Notes under the pieces: generated by a model
Told to the model about the DNA's origin: nothing
The model's database searches: none
What the model saw: only the letters and a program-made list of their open reading frames with translations
Program-made: the position numbers and the translations under genes
Assembly: GCA_002415085.1 (NCBI GenBank)
Contig: DIBV01000006.1
Span: forward strand, 124,001 to 188,000
Length of the DNA stretch: 64,000 nucleotides
Direction of reading: 5' to 3'
Origin: Arsukibacterium sp. UBA5043
GTDB lineage: Bacteria > Pseudomonadota > Gammaproteobacteria > Enterobacterales > Alteromonadaceae
Shown here: one piece after another, positions 40,086 to 49,061 of the stretch
How positions within the stretch are numbered: the first letter of the stretch is position 1
Layout: each line of letters begins with the position of its first letter

Positions 40086-40618
40086 GAAAACTCATCTTAG
40101 CAGTTTCTGTTGCAACCTTACTTTCAGGTTGCTTTGACGACTTAAGTGACGTGCAGGCCCATATGGATTCTGTTAAAGCGAGCACTCAGCCAAGAGTAGA
40201 GCCATTACCAGAAGTTAAAGAGTTTGAACATATTGCTTATGAATCACAAAATAGCCGCAGTCCGTTTTCAGAGCCTCGGCCTGAAGCCGTTCAGGATCGA
40301 TTCTTGCAGGTGCAAGACTGTTTACATCCCGATCCCAGACGGCGTAAAGAACCATTGGAAAAGTATGCGCTTGATAACCTGAAAATGCGCGGAACTTTGG
40401 GCGATACAGGTAATATCTGGGCGTTAATTGAAGCATCAGATAAAACCTTACACCGGATAACGTTAAATAATTATGTTGGCTTATTTCATGGGCGGGTAAT
40501 CAGTGTAGAGCCAACTCATGTTGAATTGTTAGAGTTAATCCCAGACGGGGCAGGTTGCTGGAAAGAGCGGACTACCATGATTCAGATGGTCGAAAATACA
40601 GCAATGACGAGTAATTGA
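40082..40618 (+). CDS. pilP: Type IV pilus lipoprotein PilP
   Basis: Links the PilNO platform with the secretin. 178 residues; lipobox LLSGC with Cys17 for lipid attachment, a disordered linker with the SRSPFSEPRPE motif, and the C-terminal beta domain (LRGTL-type: LKMRGTLGDTG). Overlaps pilO by 4 bp. Confidence 0.95.
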   Translation: MRKLILAVSVATLLSGCFDDLSDVQAHMDSVKASTQPRVEPLPEVKEFEHIAYESQNSRSPFSEPRPEAVQDRFLQVQDCLHPDPRRRKEPLEKYALDNLKMRGTLGDTGNIWALIEASDKTLHRITLNNYVGLFHGRVISVEPTHVELLELIPDGAGCWKERTTMIQMVENTAMTSN

Positions 40619-40636
40619 TAGGTGTGCGAGTATATC

Positions 40637-42703
40637 ATGAATAAAATAATCAAAAGAATTTCACGAGGAATCACCGGCACCCGGCTAGGTCTGGCAGCGT
40701 TGCTGTTGTTAGCTCTACCCGCAACAGCAGTCCCCTTGCTGTACGATGTCAGGTATAACCCCTTGCTCACCGGCGAAACTGAGATAGAGTTTATTTTCGA
40801 TGAAGATCTCTATACCGACCCCAGCATTCAGGTTTTTAATGAACCTGCCCGGATCGAGTTATATTTCGATAACTCTGATTATGAAGAAAAACTTGAACAA
40901 GTTCTTATCGATAAGGCCGGCGTAAAGAGTATAAAATCTGAATTCCTCGGCGAAGGTTTTAAATCAACAATTTATCTCGATTATTTAAAAATATACCGGA
41001 CCCGGGTTCGCGATAATGTGTTTTATATGCACATTTCGGACAACCCCACCGCTGAACAGGTAGGACAGGCAGCAGATGTCACTCCAACTTATATTAACCG
41101 GGTTCAGGCTATTGATTTTCGCCGCGGTGAAAAAGGTGAAGGCCGGGTTTTAGTGTTCTTGCGGGAAAACACTGCGGCAGTTGATGTCAGTGAACGCGCG
41201 GGTAAGTTAATTGTTGAATTTCATAATACTGATATTTTAGACGAATTATTATATCAACTGGACGTAATGGATTTTGGTACTATTGTAACCGGAATTGAGA
41301 CGTTTAAAGAGGGCGCATCAGCCCGCCTGGAAATTTCTACCAGCGATGCGTTCACTTATACCTACCAGCAAATAGATAATATTTTCACTCTGAACATTGA
41401 ACGTGATACCACAAATAGAAGTATTCTTGGCGGCGGTCGTGAATATAAAGGCCGGCCAATATCGCTGAATTTCCAGGATATTCCGATCCGGACTGTATTA
41501 CAGATTATTGCTGACTATAACGGTTTTAACCTGGTTACCAGCGACTCAGTAACCGGTAATATCACCCTTCGTTTAGATGGCACACCTTGGGATCAGGCCC
41601 TTGATATCGTGTTGCGGGTTAAGGGGCTGGACAAACGGATGGACGGTAACATTCTGATGGTTGCGCCAACTGAAGAGTTATCAGCCCGCGAAGCGCGTGA
41701 GTTAGAGGCAAAGCAGCAGGTTGAGCAGCTTGAGCCACTATATTCTGATTATTTGACGATTAATTACGCTAAGGCGGCTGACTTAGCGGGTTTACTAGCT
41801 AACCGTGATGCCACTTTGCTTTCCAGTCGCGGCAGTGTAGTGGTTGATGAACGTACCAACACCATTTTAATTAAAGATACCGCCAAGAACATTGAAAGCG
41901 TTCGCAAACTGATCGAACGATTAGATGTGCCGGTACGTCAGGTGCTAATTGAATCAAGAATGGTTACGGTACGAGACAGTGTTACTGATGAACTGGGTAT
42001 TCGCTGGGGCTTCAGTGACCAGCAAACCACCAGTGGCGGCAACCGGGGAGTATCGGGTAACGCGACAGGCTCAAACGCTATTTCTACCGGTCAATTCCCA
42101 GCTCTGGACGATCGCTGGAACGTTAATCTGCCGATCCAGAATCCGGCTGGCAGTATTGCATTCCATGTCGCAAGGTTAGCTGATGGGACCTTACTTGATT
42201 TAGAATTGTCAGCGTTGGAACAGGAAAATAAAGGTGAAATTATTGCCAGCCCACGGATAACGACATCGAATCAGAAAGAAGCGCGAATTGAGCAAGGTGT
42301 TGAGATCCCTTACGTACAGGCGGCGTCGAGTGGTGCTACCACAGTAGAATTTAAAAAGGCGGTTCTGAGCTTGACCGTAACACCACAGATAACCCCGGAT
42401 AACAAAATTATTCTGGATTTGGTAATTACTCAAAATACCCGTGGTGAAACTGTGCAAACACCTACTGGACCGGCAACAGCGATAGATACCCAACAGATCC
42501 AGACCCAGGTTCTGGTTGATAACGGTGAGACTATCGTGCTGGGTGGTATTTATCAGCAGCAAATCTTGTCGACGGTATCTAAAGTTCCTATGTTTGGTGA
42601 CATCCCTTATGTTGGCGCTTTATTCCGGTCAAAACGTGATGTAAATGAGAAAAACGAGTTACTTATTTTCGTCACCCCGAAGATCCTGACCGAAGGCCAG
42701 TAA
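40637..42703 (+). CDS. pilQ: Type IV pilus secretin PilQ
   Basis: Outer-membrane channel for the pilus. From ATG 40637 it has 688 residues: signal peptide to about 34 (cut after ATA), AMIN-type domains (about 40-260), a secretin N1/STN domain (ISLNFQDIPIRTVLQIIADYN split region near 280), a second N domain, then the secretin domain with VPVRQVLIESRMVTV, GEIIASPRI and VPMFGDIPYVGALFR. An in-frame GTG at 40622 is poorer. A long hairpin and then aroK follow. Together pilMNOPQ support a twitching or DNA-uptake pilus. Confidence 0.96.
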   Translation: MNKIIKRISRGITGTRLGLAALLLLALPATAVPLLYDVRYNPLLTGETEIEFIFDEDLYTDPSIQVFNEPARIELYFDNSDYEEKLEQVLIDKAGVKSIKSEFLGEGFKSTIYLDYLKIYRTRVRDNVFYMHISDNPTAEQVGQAADVTPTYINRVQAIDFRRGEKGEGRVLVFLRENTAAVDVSERAGKLIVEFHNTDILDELLYQLDVMDFGTIVTGIETFKEGASARLEISTSDAFTYTYQQIDNIFTLNIERDTTNRSILGGGREYKGRPISLNFQDIPIRTVLQIIADYNGFNLVTSDSVTGNITLRLDGTPWDQALDIVLRVKGLDKRMDGNILMVAPTEELSAREARELEAKQQVEQLEPLYSDYLTINYAKAADLAGLLANRDATLLSSRGSVVVDERTNTILIKDTAKNIESVRKLIERLDVPVRQVLIESRMVTVRDSVTDELGIRWGFSDQQTTSGGNRGVSGNATGSNAISTGQFPALDDRWNVNLPIQNPAGSIAFHVARLADGTLLDLELSALEQENKGEIIASPRITTSNQKEARIEQGVEIPYVQAASSGATTVEFKKAVLSLTVTPQITPDNKIILDLVITQNTRGETVQTPTGPATAIDTQQIQTQVLVDNGETIVLGGIYQQQILSTVSKVPMFGDIPYVGALFRSKRDVNEKNELLIFVTPKILTEGQ

Positions 42704-42710
42704 AGACGTT

Positions 42711-42746
42711 TTGATTCGGGAGCTGTAGAGCAGTCTCCCGAATCAA
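42711..42746. other. Perfect 12-bp stem-loop between pilQ and aroK
   Basis: TTGATTCGGGAG (42711-42722) pairs perfectly with CTCCCGAATCAA (42735-42746) around a 12-base loop, 7 bases after the pilQ stop. No T-run follows in either direction, so it is not a standard terminator. It may protect or process the RNA between the pil and aro genes. Confidence 0.6.
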
Positions 42747-42870
42747 GTCAGATTTAACTTGCCAACGAAAGGCCATTCCTGACATAATTCAGCGCTTCAA
42801 ATTTTCGCGGGAGCCTTTTGGTCCTTCAATTCAACTTTTCATTGAGTAAGCTTACTTAGCACTACGACAT

Positions 42871-43389
42871 ATGGCAGAAAAACGTAATATCTTCCTTGTG
42901 GGCCCGATGGGCGCAGGTAAAAGCACTATCGGACGTCATTTAGCAGACATGCTTCATCTTGACTTCTACGATTCAGATCAGGAAATAGAGCGCCGTACCG
43001 GTGCAGATATTGCCTGGGTATTTGATTTAGAAGGTGAAGAGGGTTTCAGAGTGCGCGAAGAGACGGTCATTTCAGATTTGACCGAATTGCAGGGTATCGT
43101 TTTGGCAACCGGTGGTGGTTCGGTAATGAGTAAAGAGACTCGTAACCGTTTATCAGCACGGGGTATCGTGGTTTATCTGGAAACTCCGATTGAGAAGCAG
43201 GTCGCACGTACCCAACGTGATAAACGCCGGCCTTTGCTGCAAACTGAAGAGGCACCTCGTGAGGTCTTAGAACGGCTGGCTTCTGAACGAAACCCTTTGT
43301 ATGAAGAAATTGCCGACTTTACCGTACGCACAGACGAACAAAGTGCCCGGGCCGTCGCCAATCAGATTATTGAACAGTTGGGTTTTTAA
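42871..43389 (+). CDS. aroK: Shikimate kinase I (AroK)
   Basis: Phosphorylates shikimate in aromatic amino-acid synthesis. 172 residues with the P-loop GPMGAGKST at 11-19, [23 protein letters not shown] and RDKRRPLL. The start [11 protein letters not shown] matches E. coli AroK exactly in position, yet no Shine-Dalgarno sequence precedes it. It is 18 bp before aroB and lies in the conserved pilQ-aroK-aroB-damX-dam order. Confidence 0.97.
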   Translation: MAEKRNIFLVGPMGAGKSTIGRHLADMLHLDFYDSDQEIERRTGADIAWVFDLEGEEGFRVREETVISDLTELQGIVLATGGGSVMSKETRNRLSARGIVVYLETPIEKQVARTQRDKRRPLLQTEEAPREVLERLASERNPLYEEIADFTVRTDEQSARAVANQIIEQLGF

Positions 43390-43407
43390 CGAAAAAGGGA
43401 GCTGCAA

Positions 43408-44463
43408 ATGCAAAAAGTTGAAGTCCAACTTGGTCAGCGCAGCTACCCGATAAATATCGATACCGGCTTTAGTGCTTTACTTGCATCTCTCGCGGATGCC
43501 AGACAAGTCGTTATCGTTTCAAATCCTACCGTAGCGCCACTGTATTTAGCAAAAGTTAACGCCCTGTTCAGTAATTCCCCCCAACATATCCTGATTGAAG
43601 ATGGCGAAGCATTTAAAACACTGGCTTCTTTTGAAAAGATTGTGTCTTTTTTACTGAAACAAGGTATGTCCAGAGAGGTGCTACTGGTTGCACTGGGTGG
43701 CGGCGTCATTGGCGACCTTACCGGTTTCGTTGCGGCAAGTTATCAGCGGGGCGTGCGCTTTCTACAAATTCCAACAAGTTTGTTGTCTCAGGTAGACTCC
43801 TCAGTGGGTGGGAAGACAGCTGTTAATCATCCTCTTGGTAAAAACATGATTGGGGCTTTTAAACAGCCTGAACAGGTGGTTATCAGTACTGCAACTCTGA
43901 CTACTTTACCCGAGCGTGAATTTGCCGCAGGTATGGCGGAAGTCATTAAGTATGCCCTGCTTGGCGACAATGCTTTTTTAGCTTGGTTGTTGCAGCATAG
44001 TGAGCAGATCGGACAGCAGCAACCCGATATCCTGGCGCAGATGATCCAACGTTGTTGTCTGATGAAAGCGGATATTGTTAGCCGGGACGAAACCGAGCAA
44101 GGCGAGCGAGCGTTGTTAAATCTCGGACACACCTTTGGTCATGCTATTGAAGCCTTTATGGGCTATGGCAATTGGCTACATGGCGAGGCTGTTGCCGTCG
44201 GCATGATAATGGCTGCAAAATTATCAGCACATCGCGGTTGGCTTAGTCAGCATGACGTTACGCTTGTCAGCAGCGCATTACAATGTTTCGGCTTGCCGGT
44301 AACAATGCCTGACGCAATGCATATTGCAGGTTTTTTACCATATATGAAAACAGACAAAAAAGTGAAACACGGCCAGATGAGATTCGTACTTTTATCGAAG
44401 CTGGGGCAAGCCACCTTAGTTGCTGATGTGACCGAACGTGAATTATTGCAGGTTTTTGGCTAA
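43408..44463 (+). CDS. aroB: 3-dehydroquinate synthase (AroB)
   Basis: Second step of the shikimate pathway; NAD-dependent, metal enzyme. 351 residues. EDGEAFKTL, GGGVIGDLTGFVAASYQRG, QIPTSLLSQVDSSVGGKT and the metal site NLGHTFGHAIE are intact. AAGGGAGCT precedes the ATG. Its TAA overlaps the damX ATG by one base (TAATG). Confidence 0.97.
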   Translation: MQKVEVQLGQRSYPINIDTGFSALLASLADARQVVIVSNPTVAPLYLAKVNALFSNSPQHILIEDGEAFKTLASFEKIVSFLLKQGMSREVLLVALGGGVIGDLTGFVAASYQRGVRFLQIPTSLLSQVDSSVGGKTAVNHPLGKNMIGAFKQPEQVVISTATLTTLPEREFAAGMAEVIKYALLGDNAFLAWLLQHSEQIGQQQPDILAQMIQRCCLMKADIVSRDETEQGERALLNLGHTFGHAIEAFMGYGNWLHGEAVAVGMIMAAKLSAHRGWLSQHDVTLVSSALQCFGLPVTMPDAMHIAGFLPYMKTDKKVKHGQMRFVLLSKLGQATLVADVTERELLQVFG

Positions 44464-45968
44464 TGGATACTTCGGTTCTGCAACAAAAACTGGCTGAACT
44501 GAACCATTTGTTGCCGTCGCAACATGAATTGCTAAACCGATTGTTATTTCAACTGGCATTTAATGACTTCCAGAATATTGGTCTGGTAGGTGCTAAAGGG
44601 AGCGGTAAATCGACAATTGCCTTAGCCCTGGCAGAGCTTTTCTCAGACCAGGCGAACGTCGCGCTGTTGACTGCGCCGATAGAGCCGTCTGAGATTGACG
44701 GAGTGTTGCAGCAACATTGGTTTGGTCAGCGCAATGCTTCTGTATCATTGACCGGCCTGATGGCTGAACCGGTAGCAGGTGCACAACCTCTGTTATTAAT
44801 CGTGGATAACTTTAACCAGCTAACCGACAATAACCAAAGAAAATTATTGCAGCTCAATTGCCTCGGTTTTTTTCTGATCTCTGAACCGTCAACCGATATG
44901 GCATTAAATTTAAGTATTAATATTCCTACGTTGCAAGATGCCAGTCAGGTGCTGAAAGACACGTCACTTGATCCGCTTGCGATTGCAGAACGGTTTGCAG
45001 CCAGTGCCGGCAATATGCATCTGTTGCACAGTGAAATGATTAAACCTGACGAGCGAAAACCTCATAGTGTGGTGTTGTGGTTGTTACCTGCAGTCATCGT
45101 TTTGCTGTTACTCACGCTGTTGATTAGCTGGTTACAACCTGCAAACGAACAACATTCTGCAGCCGAAGTCACTGCTAAGCCAAAATTTCAGCGGGAAGAT
45201 GTTAAAGCAATAAGCCGTCCTGATCTTACTGAAAGCGCTGAGTCTTCAGAAAGCCGCGAACTTAAAAACAGCCCTGAGCAAGAAGACAGCCCCGAGCAAG
45301 AAGACAGCCCTGAACCAACAGATAGCAATGAATCTACCAAGGGTCCAGAGTCTGCAAACAGCAGCAGTTATTTAACTACTGAGCCTGACAGTACTAGCAA
45401 TAACACTAAGCCAGGCGTGGCGACAGAGTTACCTGCGCCGAATCAAAACGGGGAGCGGAATAAAGATCCAGAGTCTATCGCTAAGTCATCGCAAGTTGAT
45501 GATAGCGAAAAGCGTAGTGCTGACAAGGTAACAGACACAGATAAACCCGCGGTAGCTACTGATGCCATTACCGTTTCGCAGCCAGTTACTAACTCATTGG
45601 ATAGCAGTGATATCGCCGCAGCGCCGGCAGTTGATTTCCGGTATCAGGAGCAACAGTTACTGGCATTGCCGGCAGAGTCCAGGGTACTGCAGCTGGCCGT
45701 GCTATCTACTGAAGTAGCGTTAGCACGTTTTGTTCGCTCATATCCTGATACTGACATTATGATTTATCAGCGCAGCTGGCAAGGAAAATTGCAGTGGATA
45801 CTATTGGCAGACGGGCACTATTCAGACGTCAGTAGTGCCCGCCAGGCAAGAACAATGCTGGCAGAGCCTTTGCGAGCTGCAGGCCCTTTTATTAAGCCAG
45901 TTGGTCAGGTGCAGCAAGAAATAAAGGCGCTGGCACGATTACGTGCTGAGTCAGAACTGCAGGAATAA
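44463..45968 (+). CDS. damX: DamX: AAA ATPase / SPOR cell-division protein
   Basis: Septal-ring protein; the SPOR domain binds glycan strands lacking stem peptides. 501 residues: AAA ATPase-like domain with Walker A GAKGSGKS (43-50) and LLLIVDN, membrane helix 203-224, a long Ser/Glu/Pro-rich disordered stretch (about 240-400) with near-perfect repeats of EDSPEQ (three units near 272-290), and a C-terminal SPOR domain (VLQLAVLSTEVALARF, WILLADGHYSD). Overlaps aroB by 1 bp; dam follows after 1 bp. Confidence 0.92.
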   Translation: MDTSVLQQKLAELNHLLPSQHELLNRLLFQLAFNDFQNIGLVGAKGSGKSTIALALAELFSDQANVALLTAPIEPSEIDGVLQQHWFGQRNASVSLTGLMAEPVAGAQPLLLIVDNFNQLTDNNQRKLLQLNCLGFFLISEPSTDMALNLSINIPTLQDASQVLKDTSLDPLAIAERFAASAGNMHLLHSEMIKPDERKPHSVVLWLLPAVIVLLLLTLLISWLQPANEQHSAAEVTAKPKFQREDVKAISRPDLTESAESSESRELKNSPEQEDSPEQEDSPEPTDSNESTKGPESANSSSYLTTEPDSTSNNTKPGVATELPAPNQNGERNKDPESIAKSSQVDDSEKRSADKVTDTDKPAVATDAITVSQPVTNSLDSSDIAAAPAVDFRYQEQQLLALPAESRVLQLAVLSTEVALARFVRSYPDTDIMIYQRSWQGKLQWILLADGHYSDVSSARQARTMLAEPLRAAGPFIKPVGQVQQEIKALARLRAESELQE

Positions 45969-45969
45969 C

Positions 45970-46848
45970 ATGGTAAATGTAAAACGCAACCGGGCTTTTC
46001 TGAAATGGGCCGGCGGTAAGTACAGTCTGGTGCCTGAACTGATTAAACATTTGCCGGACGGGCCAGAATTAGTTGAGCCTTTTGTTGGTGCCGGCTCAGT
46101 GTTCCTCAACACTGATTATCCACGCTATCTGCTTAACGATATTAACGCAGATTTGATCCAGTTGTATCAAATCGTCCAGCATAGGGCTGACGCCTTTGTC
46201 GCAGATGCCCGCAGCCTGTTTTGTACCAGCGCCAATCTTCGCAGTAGCTATCTTGGCTTTCGACAACAATTTAACGACAGTATTGATCCATATCAGCGGG
46301 CACTGCTGTTCCTTTACCTGAATCGCCATGGTTACAATGGGCTTTGTCGCTATAACCTGTCTGGTAAGTTTAATGTGCCGTTTGGCAGTTATAAAAAGCC
46401 TTATTTTCCAGAAGCAGAGTTATATTATTTTGCAGAAAAAGCTCAAAAAGCCCGTTTTAGCTGCCAAAGTTATCAGCAGGTATTTGCCCAGCTGCAACCT
46501 GACGCTGTGGTATATTGCGACCCGCCTTATGTGCCGCTAAGTAAAACAGCCAGTTTTACCAGTTATGCTCGTCAGGGATTCAATCTTGATGATCAGGCGC
46601 AATTGGCCAATCTGGCTGAACAGGCACAACTAAAAGGGCATAGCGTGCTTATCAGCAACCATGATACAACCTGGACCCGGAAAATTTATCAGCAAGCTGT
46701 ACTTCATAGTTTAAAAGTAGGCCGCTCAATTAGTCAGAATGGCGCCGGCAGGGGGAAAGTGGCAGAGTTATTTGCATTATATCCCGCTACGCCAGTACCA
46801 GAGATACCGTCAATAGCAGCGCAGCAACGAATAGCAGGGCAGCGATAA
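45970..46848 (+). CDS. dam: DNA adenine methylase Dam (GATC)
   Basis: Orphan N6-adenine methyltransferase of GATC sites for mismatch repair and replication timing. 292 residues from ATG 45970 (AGGAATA just upstream, inside the damX end). FLKWAGGKYSL is motif X, VEPFVGAGSVFLN motif I and DPPY (VVYCDPPYVPL) motif IV. The 3' end overlaps the opposite DUF2970 gene by 62 bp. Unlike E. coli, rpe does not follow directly; three minus-strand genes intervene. Confidence 0.96.
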   Translation: MVNVKRNRAFLKWAGGKYSLVPELIKHLPDGPELVEPFVGAGSVFLNTDYPRYLLNDINADLIQLYQIVQHRADAFVADARSLFCTSANLRSSYLGFRQQFNDSIDPYQRALLFLYLNRHGYNGLCRYNLSGKFNVPFGSYKKPYFPEAELYYFAEKAQKARFSCQSYQQVFAQLQPDAVVYCDPPYVPLSKTASFTSYARQGFNLDDQAQLANLAEQAQLKGHSVLISNHDTTWTRKIYQQAVLHSLKVGRSISQNGAGRGKVAELFALYPATPVPEIPSIAAQQRIAGQR

Positions 46849-46981
46849 TACCCGCGACAATGTAAGGTACAAGACTCGACGTTTGAAAATCCAGCTGGCG
46901 TTGTTTCTCTGACTGTACCCCGGCAAATGCCCCAAGCACCGCCTTAATAACTTGCCAGGTACGGGCCTTGCTGTGCGTCAT
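46787..46981 (-). CDS. DUF2970 small membrane protein
   Basis: 64 residues; matches the DUF2970 pattern VLGAFAGVQSEKQRQLDF...PYIVAGIIAAL with one C-terminal membrane helix (about 38-62). Function unknown. It starts inside the stop of the gene before it (TAATG, one base shared) and ends 62 bp inside dam on the opposite strand, so dam transcripts are antisense to it. Confidence 0.8.
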   Translation of the reverse strand: MTHSKARTWQVIKAVLGAFAGVQSEKQRQLDFQTSSLVPYIVAGIIAALLFVAALLLTVSLVLA

Positions 46982-47235
46982 TAATTCGATTTGCTACTGG
47001 CTGGAGTTAAGCGGTTTAATAACTCAAGGAAATCTACAAAATGGAACTGGGTAGAGCGACTATCACCTTTGATCCAACCCAGCCAATTCTGTTGAACGTC
47101 GTGGCATAAATCAGATGCTGTCGCGCTTGTACCATCCTGGCACAATGGGCTGAATTTAACATAGCTGATAGCTACAATGGCCAGAGCCAGAGCCGTTCCA
47201 ATCGCTAACACTTTACTGCTAATGGTAATTTTCAT
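46981..47235 (-). CDS. Small exported or membrane-anchored protein of unknown function
   Basis: 84 residues from ATG 47235 (MKITISSKVL); family not recognised. A hydrophobic segment at about 6-27 is a signal anchor or signal peptide (uncleaved seems more likely, since no clear AxA site is seen). The remainder is probably periplasmic, with two Cys (CQDGTSATASDLC) that could form a disulfide. It is translationally coupled to DUF2970 (TAATG), so the two probably act together. A frame running 18 codons further upstream lacks support. Confidence 0.65.
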   Translation of the reverse strand: MKITISSKVLAIGTALALAIVAISYVKFSPLCQDGTSATASDLCHDVQQNWLGWIKGDSRSTQFHFVDFLELLNRLTPASSKSN

Positions 47236-47340
47236 GTTAAATCCAGTTAACGCTTTAATCACTAACCGCAGAGTGTAATGGATCTGCACGGGCGTTACAA
47301 GTTGCTTATTTACTGTACGCTGTAGTATCTGAACAGATCA

Positions 47341-47370
47341 GTTGCTCAGGTGGCCCTGAGCAACTTTTTT
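47341..47370 (+). terminator. Strong terminator facing + strand, opposite to neighbouring genes
   Basis: GTTGCTCAGG (47341-47350) and CCTGAGCAAC (47355-47364) form a 10-bp perfect stem with a 4-base loop, followed by T6 on the + strand only. Flanking genes are all on the minus strand; the nearest + gene is dam, 490 bp upstream. It therefore ends either a long dam transcript or an unannotated + strand RNA. Confidence 0.85.
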
Positions 47371-47405
47371 ATGAGCTAAACGTGCAATAAGATTCTTAAC
47401 TGCAC

Positions 47406-48086
47406 TCAGAAGCCTTTAGAAACGGTGAATATGACCCGGCTATCACACAGAGTACAGTTGTCAATATCGGTATCGACGTACGCAAGGCTTAAACCCGCGC
47501 CTAATACCTCAGTACTTAAACCAATACCCCAGTCGAGATAGCTAGCTGCACTATCATCATATTCGTTATGGCCGACATGTAAATCCAGTGCCAGGTTATC
47601 AGTAAGCGCATAGCTGTAGCCAGCATACAAATAAAAGTAAGTACCCGCATTGGCATAATAATCATCACTGTAGGCAATGCCAAACGTAACATCCTCGTAA
47701 GAAAGCGCCCCATAAAGCTCATAAAAATTTGAACCAGCAAACTCAGTATTCGGGTAACCATAACGCATTACGCCAACATCCACCGACCACTCGTCGTTCA
47801 AAGCACCGCTCCAACCGAGCATAACATCAAACTCAAGGGTTCCCTGGCCTCCAAAATCAACGCTGGAACCCCATACCGACACATAAAAGCCAGACTCGTC
47901 ACTGAGGGTTAAGCCCCCCTGGATCGCTGGCGCTTCGTCGGTTTGTGAAATACCACGAAAAGCATAGTCAGAGGTAAAGGTGATATCACCACTCAGTTCA
48001 ACGGCATGGCTCTGAGTACTGGTGCTGGCCAGGCCAAACAGTAAACTTGCGGTAACTAAGCTGGAAAGTGTCGTTGTCAATTTCAT
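47406..48086 (-). CDS. TorF-family putative porin
   Basis: An outer-membrane beta-barrel of the TorF/Gcw_chp family (conserved in proteobacteria, transport role inferred). 226 residues: signal peptide to about 28 (cut after SHA), then VELSGDITFTSDYAFRGISQT, the family's diagnostic opening, and alternating aromatic beta-strands to the terminal F (VSKGF), as expected for BAM recognition. Two Cys (CTLC) lie in the last loop. AAGG precedes the ATG. It is divergent from rpe across 221 bp, which shows no clear promoter box. Confidence 0.85.
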   Translation of the reverse strand: MKLTTTLSSLVTASLLFGLASTSTQSHAVELSGDITFTSDYAFRGISQTDEAPAIQGGLTLSDESGFYVSVWGSSVDFGGQGTLEFDVMLGWSGALNDEWSVDVGVMRYGYPNTEFAGSNFYELYGALSYEDVTFGIAYSDDYYANAGTYFYLYAGYSYALTDNLALDLHVGHNEYDDSAASYLDWGIGLSTEVLGAGLSLAYVDTDIDNCTLCDSRVIFTVSKGF

Positions 48087-48307
48087 TAGTGTTGCCCTTA
48101 TGTTTATTCCCTGAGTAATTCATTCCAATAAGCATGCCAAATGAAATAAGGTAATAAATACAGTGCATTAAGTAGTCCAGTTTAAATGTTAAACCATTAA
48201 ATGCGCTTTGCTGGTGCGTTGCTGCCTGTTTTTTGTGCAGCTTACAGTACGTGCTTTTTTACAGCTAATTCAGTAAAGTCAGCATTTATGATTTGTGGAG
48301 CACAGCT

Positions 48308-48985
48308 ATGTTGCCTTATTTAATTGCCCCCTCAATTTTATCTGCAGATTTTGCCAGGCTCGGGAGCGAGGTTGACAATGTGCTGGCCGCCGGGGCAGAT
48401 GTTGTTCATTTTGATGTGATGGATAATCATTATGTGCCCAACCTGACGATAGGCCCGATGGTTTGTAAAGCGTTACGTGATTATGGCATAACGGCGCCCA
48501 TCGACGTGCACCTGATGGTAGAACCGGTGGACAGCCTTATTCCCCAGTTTGCTGAAGCAGGTGCCAGTATTATTTCGTTTCATCCGGAAGCATCCCGCCA
48601 TATTGATCGCACCTTGCAACTGATAAAAAGTCATGGTTGTCAGGCTGGTCTGGTATTTAACCCTGCCACACCATTAAGCTATCTGGATTATGTAATTGAT
48701 AAATTAGACGTTATTTTGCTGATGTCGGTAAACCCTGGCTTTGGTGGTCAGAAGTTTATTCCAGGTACGCTGGATAAGCTGGCACAAGTTCGCAACATGA
48801 TTGACGCAACAGGCTTACCCATCCGCTTAGAGGTGGATGGCGGTGTTACTCTGGATAATATTGGCGATATTGCCAAAGCAGGGGCAGATATGTTTGTCGC
48901 CGGTTCGGCCATTTTTAATAGTGCTGATTATCGGCAGACGATAAACACTATGCGCCAGAGCCTGGCAGCGGTCCGTAGCAAATAA
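48308..48985 (+). CDS. rpe: Ribulose-phosphate 3-epimerase (Rpe)
   Basis: Interconverts ribulose- and xylulose-5-phosphate in the pentose phosphate pathway. 225 residues from ATG 48308 with TGGAG 7 bases before; an in-frame TTG at 48293 is rejected. [36 protein letters not shown] and EVDGGV carry the TIM-barrel active site. The usual phosphoglycolate phosphatase gene gph is absent between it and trpS. Confidence 0.97.
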   Translation: MLPYLIAPSILSADFARLGSEVDNVLAAGADVVHFDVMDNHYVPNLTIGPMVCKALRDYGITAPIDVHLMVEPVDSLIPQFAEAGASIISFHPEASRHIDRTLQLIKSHGCQAGLVFNPATPLSYLDYVIDKLDVILLMSVNPGFGGQKFIPGTLDKLAQVRNMIDATGLPIRLEVDGGVTLDNIGDIAKAGADMFVAGSAIFNSADYRQTINTMRQSLAAVRSK

Positions 48986-49013
48986 TTTACTGCGGGCAGG
49001 GGCCGCTTGCGGC

Positions 49014-49019
49014 TATAAT
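49014..49019 (+). promoter_or_regulatory. Possible -10 box of a trpS promoter
   Basis: Perfect TATAAT in the 76-bp rpe-trpS gap, 43 bases before the trpS start. The -35 region is poor. Confidence 0.35.
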
Positions 49020-49061
49020 GCCGTTCTTTTTTATGTTTTAACCGAGGACAGTGAACTCATC

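Noticed and set aside
45242-45330. Repeated Glu/Ser/Pro codons in damX as a possible tandem repeat element
   Set aside because: Explained as the disordered linker of DamX; degenerate at the DNA level and in frame.
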